The position numbers and the translations under genes are program-made. From contig CP060501.1 in NCBI GenBank assembly GCA_024760545.1, positions 4,476,910 through 4,540,909 of the forward strand: a stretch of DNA of 64,000 nucleotides, written 5' to 3'. Source of the stretch: Nitrospira sp. (lineage in GTDB: Bacteria; Nitrospirota; Nitrospiria; Nitrospirales; Nitrospiraceae). The notes under the pieces are model-generated. The model was given only the letters and a program-made list of their open reading frames with translations, was not told the origin of the DNA and ran no database searches. Shown here one piece after another: positions 59,092 through 64,000 of the stretch; within the stretch, counting starts at the first letter, position 1; each line of letters opens with the position of its first letter.

Positions 59092-59266
59092 AGCACGATT
59101 GAATTACAGGATTCTTTCCCAAGAGAGAGTCGGCGGTATGGAGAGAAGAACAGTGCGATAGGAATATTGTGAACCGATGACGGCAACGCTATCGGAGACA
59201 TGATGTAAACATTGTGCTGTTCGATGAAGGCTCCGTTTTTGAAAGAAGACGGAGCTTTCTTTTTTG
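59092..59266 (+). ncRNA. TER-A element copy 4
   Basis: GCAGCACGAT start, CGATA-GGAA-TATTG stem near 59160, CCGAT/ATCGG stem around 59174-59195, then terminator GCTCCGT (59230-59236)/ACGGAGC (59249-59255) with a T-run. Directly after a family A gene, as in copy 3. Confidence 0.7.
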
Positions 59267-59315
59267 ATGCAACTTGTCAAAGCCTTCTTCCAACCGGTGG
59301 GGACTCCCTCCTGTT

Positions 59316-59552
59316 TCATAAATGGTAAGTTGAGACACGGCCGCTATTTACGGCTTCCTGTGCCGTTTGTGCAGCCGTTTCCTTTAATTCTTCAAATGCC
59401 GTCTTGCCCGCGTTGCTAATACTCACAGTATCCGTGGCGTTCAGTGCGGCAGCAGTAGATTCTGGTTTGGTTGGATCTGGTGTTACAGTCACTGCAGCAG
59501 TAAGCGGTGAGTGATCCGTACAAGCTGACGGCGAGATACAGTCGACGTTCAT
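59316..59552 (-). CDS. small unknown protein
   Basis: A 78-residue protein: MNVDCISPSACTDHSPLTAA, VTVTPDPTKPESTAAALNAT, DTVSISNAGKTAFEELKETA, AQTAQEAVNSGRVS. The start has a Cys pair spaced by six residues; the rest is Thr/Ala-rich and partly helical. The phrase DTVSISNAGKTAFEELKE occurs in small bacterial proteins I have seen, but I cannot name the family. Start preceded by GAGGGAGC. Soluble, no signal peptide. Confidence 0.5.
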   Translation of the reverse strand: MNVDCISPSACTDHSPLTAAVTVTPDPTKPESTAAALNATDTVSISNAGKTAFEELKETAAQTAQEAVNSGRVSTYHL

Positions 59553-59679
59553 GATATGTGCTCCCTCTGAAAAATGTTGAGAAATGCGCTGTTGACTTGG
59601 TGAACAGCCGAAGCAGAACCAAAGCCGGGGAGGCGTTCGCGTAACCACGTCAGCCCATGCCTGATGCACCGTGGCGACA

Positions 59680-59844
59680 TTAGACCTTGAGATGGAGGGC
59701 CGGCAGCGAACGATGAAAGTAGCGCTGCGCCCACGTTCCACACTTCTGGCAGTCTCCAAACCATTCAGTTGCGACAGGCTTCATGGTTGGTTCCGCTTCT
59801 ACAGAGCACTTTCGACAAAGAAACTTTGTATGAGGTTTGTCCAT
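59680..59844 (-). CDS. small zinc-ribbon protein
   Basis: A 54-residue protein with FLCRKCSVEAEP near residue 9 and FGDCQKCGTWAQRYF near residue 30: two CxxC pairs forming a standard zinc ribbon. The Trp/Tyr-rich end is typical of such small proteins. The start at 59844 has AGGGGGG upstream on the minus strand. Function unknown. It stands without close neighbours. Confidence 0.6.
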   Translation of the reverse strand: MDKPHTKFLCRKCSVEAEPTMKPVATEWFGDCQKCGTWAQRYFHRSLPALHLKV

Positions 59845-60121
59845 GATCAAACCCCCCTGGAAGAAACAAGTATATCTGACAAGGGGAAAACCGCATGGGA
59901 GGAGACTTCCCGACAGAAGAAGTGTCGTAATTACCAGTATTGTCTGTGCGCGTTTTCGCTCAAGCCGCACGAAGGAAGGGGGAGTGGTAGGGCGTCTTGG
60001 CACTTGGAAAGCCTACAAATATACGCATATGACATCATTTGATAGCAGGTCGACAACTCAGCCGCTCCAGCGATCCTGCTTGGCTATCCAACCGAAGCCC
60101 CAGGAACCTCGCCATCAATGA

Positions 60122-60367
60122 TCAGTTTGCCGTAGTCAATACACATGATCTCGGCCTCGTCCTTCGTATAGCTTCCCGAATCGCCGGGTAAATGAGCTTT
60201 TCCTCCAAGTCGGCATGCACCTCCAGGTCCTGAATGGCGGTCGCGGCGATCTCCGCTTGCTCATGGCCCTCTGCCGATTCAAATTTCTCAAACAGTCTTT
60301 TTACCTTCTCATGATCCTCTTTCAACATCTCAATCACACCGGATGTGACGGGCGCTTGGCTGGTCAT
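60122..60367 (-). CDS. hemerythrin HHE-domain protein (C-terminus frameshifted?)
   Basis: An 81-residue protein with the first half of a hemerythrin HHE domain: SGVIEMLKEDHEKVKRLFEK (first His), AAYAIQ-like AATAIQDLEVHADLEEKL (second His and Glu), IYPAIREAI. In the normal family the chain continues 'EAIxxDEAxxMxxEAxxEHH'. Here that continuation is seen one base over (KDEAEIMCIDYGKLI), so the last 15 codons are likely out of frame and the final His pair is lost. Iron or oxygen binding is thus doubtful. Start behind a GGAGGACAC site. Confidence 0.6.
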   Translation of the reverse strand: MTSQAPVTSGVIEMLKEDHEKVKRLFEKFESAEGHEQAEIAATAIQDLEVHADLEEKLIYPAIREAIRRTRPRSCVLTTAN

Positions 60368-60398
60368 CGTGTCCTCCTTGAGGTTAATCCAACAGCGA

Positions 60399-60941
60399 TT
60401 ATTGATTTCGTACGTGCCGCTGGACGGTTTGAGCGGCTTCTAAATGGCTCTGCAATTCTGGCCGTACTTGTTGGAGAAATCGTTGGAATTGCGGGTCATT
60501 CACGGCATCCGCCATGTCTTTCACGAGGTCCACAGATTGCTCATGCAGTTTGATTTGATATTTCATATACGCTTTATCGAAGTTCGGCCCCGCCTTCTCC
60601 CGGAGATTGTCCATCGCCTTGTGATGCGTGTTGTCCACGCTCGCGGCCAGCGCCGGGTGGTGAGCTTCCAACCGAATCCGCTGGGCCAATTGGCTGGTGT
60701 CCTGCAGCGTGGCATCATGTTCCTTCACCATACGTGATGCGTAAGCACGCACCTCCTCGGAAGAGGCTCGTTCGCGTGCCAGTTGTCCGGCATCCACTTC
60801 ACTGCGGTTGATCGAATTGAACACGCCGAGCACGTCCGCATCAGACATGGTTGCCCCGGGCATGTACCGTTGCGCCAAGGAACAAGCGGATAGAAGGGCG
60901 CAGGCCCCCATGGCTACTGCCACCATCACGATTGATTTCAT
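60399..60941 (-). CDS. DUF4142 lipoprotein, copy 3
   Basis: A 180-residue lipoprotein: leader (VAVAMGACALLSAC, lipobox Cys near residue 20), then MSDADVLGVFNSINRSEVDA, GQLARERASSEEVRAYASRM, VKEHDATLQDTSQLAQRIRL, FDKAYMKYQIKLHEQSVDLV, VRPELQSHLEAAQTVQRHV. Closest to copy 1 at 22033-22578, including the linker after the Cys (SLAQRYMPGATM against SLVQGTMPASTM). Start at 60941 gives a normal leader. Envelope stress role presumed. Confidence 0.82.
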   Translation of the reverse strand: MKSIVMVAVAMGACALLSACSLAQRYMPGATMSDADVLGVFNSINRSEVDAGQLARERASSEEVRAYASRMVKEHDATLQDTSQLAQRIRLEAHHPALAASVDNTHHKAMDNLREKAGPNFDKAYMKYQIKLHEQSVDLVKDMADAVNDPQFQRFLQQVRPELQSHLEAAQTVQRHVRNQ

Positions 60942-61270
60942 ATATGACCCCTGCTTGGTGTGAAGGGATTCGTGTTGCCACAATCTCATTAAGGCTCCCA
61001 GAAAGTTGCCCCTCAGGTGAATCTGCACACGTTCTGCTCTTGCCATGATGAACTAATACCTCATGATTAAATCTAGTAGGGAGTGTAAGGACTCTCAAGA
61101 GGATGTGACACTAGGAAAGGGCATTGCGGGAAAGGACTAGTTAACGAGAGTCGTGACGAGTGTAAAGCTCATGAAGGGTGACGGTGCGAGCCACACGACC
61201 TGAGCCGAAGAACGAACGAGGCGATGCGTGCGCACAAGAGTGTTTGCGGCATGAAGGAGCCGCAGCCACA

Positions 61271-61618
61271 ATGAAAAACGATGACCTATCCGACACGAGC
61301 CGGGAGAAGCTGAAGGCGCAAACCTTGAAAATGGTAACGAGGATCTATGGCATCTCTCGTGAGGACGCCGAATCGATCTATTGCCAGGTGATGCATGAAC
61401 CACCCCCTCCGAAGCGCACACGTGAACTGAGCTGGAAGGGGGAAAGGCCGACGACGCCAGGGCTGTATTGGTATCGGCGACATGCTGCTGACAAGCCCGT
61501 CATTGTGCAAATGTGGAAGTTGAAGAACGGGACCTTGCGGGCGAGATATCTGGATTTAGGAATCAAATGTGCTGCACAGGAGGGTGATTGGGCCGGGCTC
61601 CTAGAGCCGACCCACTAA
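61271..61618 (+). CDS. unknown soluble protein
   Basis: A 115-residue protein: MKNDDLSDTSREKLKAQTLK, IYGISREDAESIYCQVMHEP, WKGERPTTPGLYWYRRHAAD, KPVIVQMWKLKNGTLRARYL. The first half is helical with a charged face. The second half reads GLYWYRRHAADKPVIVQMWK, a strand pattern like those in small domains that present an aromatic groove. No metal or active-site motif. AAGGAG precedes the start. Family not recognised. Confidence 0.55.
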   Translation: MKNDDLSDTSREKLKAQTLKMVTRIYGISREDAESIYCQVMHEPPPPKRTRELSWKGERPTTPGLYWYRRHAADKPVIVQMWKLKNGTLRARYLDLGIKCAAQEGDWAGLLEPTH

Positions 61619-61837
61619 ACGATCCGCCTCTCAGAATCCGCTCGTCCCTCGAACAGCCATTAGGCAGAAGGGAGAACATCATGGATTCGGCCCACCGAGA
61701 GCATGGGTTCGCTGCTGGAATGAGTTTTGTTCGTGTAGTGGAAGCGCCTCATCCTTAGTGGCGAATCACTGTTTGGATGGGATTGAGACGGACCTCAATT
61801 GTGGACGTAGCACGCCCCCACGCTCATGGATCTAGAA

Positions 61838-62242
61838 TTACCCATTCGTCGCTATCGGTTTGACAGTGATCACGGGGGATCCATCGTCGCCGGGAGGGCT
61901 GTACTCTGGGAGGGTGAATTGCTTGGTTTGTCCCGGCTCAACTGATTCCATCACCAAGTGTCCTCGTCCTCCGACGAGACCCCCTGTTTTGTTCTTGTAC
62001 AGGACGAGCACTTCGAATTGTTGAATGGCTTGGTTCCCGGTATTTGTCAGCGAGATGGTCAGAGTAAGACAAGCGTCGCCCATCTGAGCCCACGACGTAT
62101 TCTCGACAATCAGAGACTGAATAGGCGCCGTCTGAGATTCAATAGAAACGTATTGCGCGCCGTTGACCCCAGAGCGTAGAGCGAACATACATACTATTAG
62201 TGCGAACAGTGACGCCAGCCATCTTGAGCTATTTTGATTCAT
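61838..62242 (-). CDS. secreted protein with FxLYD-like domain
   Basis: A 134-residue exported protein: leader (WLASLFALIVCMFALRSGVN), then one beta-sandwich-like domain: SLIVENTSWAQMGDACLTLT, ISLTNTGNQAIQQFEVLVLY, KNKTGGLVGGRGHLVMESVE, PGQTKQFTLPEYSPPGDDG. The pattern 'isLtNtGnqaIqqfeVlvlYkn...v...v.PGqtkqF' is that of FxLYD-like immunoglobulin-fold proteins. Start at 62242 set by the leader, as a longer in-frame extension upstream has no leader. Periplasmic, function unknown. Confidence 0.68.
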   Translation of the reverse strand: MNQNSSRWLASLFALIVCMFALRSGVNGAQYVSIESQTAPIQSLIVENTSWAQMGDACLTLTISLTNTGNQAIQQFEVLVLYKNKTGGLVGGRGHLVMESVEPGQTKQFTLPEYSPPGDDGSPVITVKPIATNG

Positions 62243-62367
62243 ATCATCCTCCCGGCTCATCATCACAACTGCCGAGGACGCGGTATTTTGTGCGCAACTT
62301 ACACCAGTACTCCAGGTTTCGCATGCAGCCGCTTCCGCTTCATGGCGAGTCGGGTAGGAGATGAGGG

Positions 62368-63201
62368 TCACCTTCCTGTCCGGCGTGCAGATCGCATGAG
62401 GGCCATACCAATCACCACGAGTCCAACCCACCAGGGAAGCTCTTTGTTAGACGCCGCTGCTCGACTGGATGAACGAACCGTGTCCCTCACGGCCCAGCGT
62501 CTCGTGTGTGTGCGCGTCGTGCTGTCTCCGCTGCTAGACAAGAGATCGGAGACTCCGGGAGCATTAGCTTTTCGGGGATCCGCGACCATGGCATGCTCAG
62601 AGGGGACAATGCGTCCCCCGACTGTGTTTGCATAGACTTGCGTAAATTCAGCACCAAAGAGCAGAATCTGAGACGAATAGTAGACCCAGACGAGGATGAT
62701 CACCAAAGAGCCGGCCGTCCCATAGGCAGAGCCTACATCACTCTTCCCGAGATATAACCCAATCGCGAATTTCCCGATCGTAAACAGCAACCCGGTAAGC
62801 ACCGCGCCGACCCATACATCACGCCAGGCCACCTGGGCATCGGGTAGCACTTTGAAGATCATGGCGAATAGACCGGTGATCACCGCGAGCGAAATGAGGA
62901 GCTCCAAGACTTGCAGCACCAACTCCGGTGCCGGCAGCCATCCGCCAAACCATTTCCCGAATGCTGCCAATGCGGCGCTCAGGGTGAGCGAGACGAGGAG
63001 TAGGAAGCCAGTTCCCAGGACCCCCACGACGGACAAGAATCGATCCTGGATCAGTCCCCACAGACCGCGCCCCTCTTTGGGCTTTACGCCCCAGATTGAG
63101 TTTAGAGAATCTTGGAGTTGAGCAAGATTTGGCGTTTGAACTGAGGAAAAGCGAGCGGCGGTGCTAGATAGAGTCTTTATAGAAAGCAGGTCCAAAGTCA
63201 T
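62368..63201 (-). CDS. YihY/BrkB-family membrane protein, N-terminally truncated
   Basis: A 277-residue membrane protein. From residue about 27 it matches YihY/virulence factor BrkB: QDSLNSIWGVKPKEGRGLWG, LIQDRFLSVVGVLGTGFLLL, WRDVWVGAVLTGLLFTIGKF, GSAYGTAGSLVIILVWVYYS and QILLFGAEFTQVYA. The first 110 residues of the family are missing, and the 26 residues at the start are unrelated. The tail is basic (TTRTHTRRWAVRD). Its ATG overlaps the stop of the upstream oxidoreductase (ATGA), so it is translationally joined to it. The truncation makes function doubtful. Confidence 0.72.
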   Translation of the reverse strand: MTLDLLSIKTLSSTAARFSSVQTPNLAQLQDSLNSIWGVKPKEGRGLWGLIQDRFLSVVGVLGTGFLLLVSLTLSAALAAFGKWFGGWLPAPELVLQVLELLISLAVITGLFAMIFKVLPDAQVAWRDVWVGAVLTGLLFTIGKFAIGLYLGKSDVGSAYGTAGSLVIILVWVYYSSQILLFGAEFTQVYANTVGGRIVPSEHAMVADPRKANAPGVSDLLSSSGDSTTRTHTRRWAVRDTVRSSSRAAASNKELPWWVGLVVIGMALMRSARRTGR

Positions 63202-64000
63202 GTCTCAATCGGCGGGAGGTCGCTGATTGCCGGCCCATTGAGTACCTTGCCATAGGCATTAAATCGAGAACCGTGACAGGGACAATTCCAGCTGTGTTCG
63301 ATGGTATCCCACGCGACAATGCATTTGAGATGGGGGCACACAGCTGAGAAGCGATGTAATTCTCCTCCTTCGTCCCGATAGACAGCGAGCTTCTGGAGCC
63401 CCTGCCGCAGGATCGCCCCCGTTCCCTTCGAAATCTGCTCTTCAGATTCCACGTCGCCTGACGACAACCAGTCTCCAAACTGCGCGGCCACATTCAGGTT
63501 TTCTTGCACAAAGGTTCCCGCCGCTTTCAGCGATTTTCGAGACGGATCGTACAAGGTGGCCCAGGCATTCGTACGACCTAGAATGAGGTCGGTGATGAGC
63601 ATGCCGGCGATCATGCCATGCGTCATACCCATACCAGAATCGCCGGTGGCGATGTAAATATTGGGCGCATCACTGGGATTCCGACCAATGAATCCCAGCC
63701 CATCGACCGGTTCCAGGACCTGTCCCGACCAGCGGTAGTCGATCTGCTTGATCATAGGGAACCGTATCCGGGCCCACTGTTCCAAGCGCTGATAGCGATC
63801 GTCGCCATCGTCCGCCTGACCAGTCTTGTGATCTTCACCCCCGATGATCAAAATATCCTGGCCGTCGGCTGCTGCTCCCTCTTGGATTCTGACGTAGTGG
63901 TACGGGTCCGCCTGATCCCAGTACAGGGCGGGGGGCACAGCATTCTTTGGCACCCGCGCTCCAATGACATAGGAGGTATAGGGGGCTTGTTTCGTGTGTA
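63198..64000 (-). CDS. FAD-dependent oxidoreductase with C-terminal Rieske domain (partial)
   Basis: The C-terminal 265 residues of a gene that continues past the right edge. The frame is open from 64000 with TKQAPYTSYVIGARVPKN, then YWDQADPYHYVRI, the DadA-like oxidase core RWSGQVLEPVDGLGFIGRNP, YIATGDSGMGMTHGMIAGML, and a C-terminal Rieske domain with HRFSAVCPHLKCIVAWD and SWNCPCHGSRFNAYGKVLNG (the C-x-H and C-x-x-H iron-sulfur ligands). It would oxidise an amine or similar donor and pass electrons through the 2Fe-2S centre. The 3' end overlaps the YihY gene. Confidence 0.85.
   Translation of the reverse strand, partial: HTKQAPYTSYVIGARVPKNAVPPALYWDQADPYHYVRIQEGAAADGQDILIIGGEDHKTGQADDGDDRYQRLEQWARIRFPMIKQIDYRWSGQVLEPVDGLGFIGRNPSDAPNIYIATGDSGMGMTHGMIAGMLITDLILGRTNAWATLYDPSRKSLKAAGTFVQENLNVAAQFGDWLSSGDVESEEQISKGTGAILRQGLQKLAVYRDEGGELHRFSAVCPHLKCIVAWDTIEHSWNCPCHGSRFNAYGKVLNGPAISDLPPIET

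Noticed and set aside
62243..62431. Minus-strand extension reading YPTRHEAEAAACETW, like a family B helix
   Set aside because: It lies over the end of the YihY gene on the same strand and lacks DGTW; could be a decayed family B piece but is too weak to annotate.
1..64000. CRISPR arrays, rRNA genes, replication origin
   Set aside because: No regular direct repeats with unique spacers, no rRNA-like stretches and no DnaA-box cluster were seen.

Overview
The window looks like an accessory, strongly eroded stretch of a chromosome from a Nitrospira-type bacterium (phylum Nitrospirota). That assignment is an inference from the mix of small secreted stress-type proteins, DUF3309/glycine-rich pairs, DUF4142 proteins, a cupredoxin remnant and Rieske/FAD genes. 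No rRNA, intact tRNA or taxonomic marker gene is present to confirm it. Coding density is low, most genes are short and of unknown function, and many are visibly broken by stop codons, single-base frameshifts or deletions.

Layout. 0-8 kb: small unknown proteins, a lipoprotein, a 5'-truncated cadherin-like repeat protein, a DedA-family membrane protein and a 3' tRNA-Thr fragment that looks like an old attachment site. 8-15 kb: secreted/envelope stress genes (family A secreted proteins, PRC-barrel, DUF3309, YtxH, SRPBCC). 15-21 kb: a nonsense-mutated thermonuclease, an AI-2E family transporter, a frameshifted DUF72 gene, and a PPase-CHAD operon. 21-25 kb: DUF2892/SRPBCC, DUF4142, a small-gene cassette, an HTH plus RNA-polymerase-alpha-CTD-like protein, Hsp20. 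25.8-27.1 kb: an IS3-family insertion sequence. 27-35 kb: membrane proteins, several family B proteins, a second copy of the small-gene cassette, rhodanese and a broken cupredoxin gene. 35-43 kb: a broken alcohol dehydrogenase, a DUF748 protein, a histidine kinase fused to a receiver, lipoproteins. 43-54 kb: more family members, a DoxX remnant, a GNAT-like acyltransferase and nuclease remnants. 54-64 kb: a YqcI/YcgG protein, a receiver protein, a second glycine-rich/DUF3309 pair, DUF4142 and hemerythrin-like genes, a truncated YihY protein and a Rieske/FAD oxidoreductase running off the right edge.

What ties the window together is repetition. Family A (about nine copies) is a secreted protein of about 100 residues ending in a conserved VKAYVT...TLQR-type strand. 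Family B (at least seven genes) is a small protein with a DGTW...EAEAAA pattern. Family C (four copies) joins a sigma-region-4-like HTH to an alpha-CTD-like domain. There are also three DUF4142 genes, three IPWFT peptides and four thermonuclease remnants.

Three dispersed non-coding repeats sit at 3' ends of genes. TER-A (five copies) has stem-loops that appear compensated between copies and ends in a Rho-independent terminator. REP-B (eleven copies) is always in the same orientation, ten of them just 3' of minus-strand genes. REP-C has two copies. The HTH-alpha-CTD family and the TER-A/REP-B elements are the best candidates for something undescribed.
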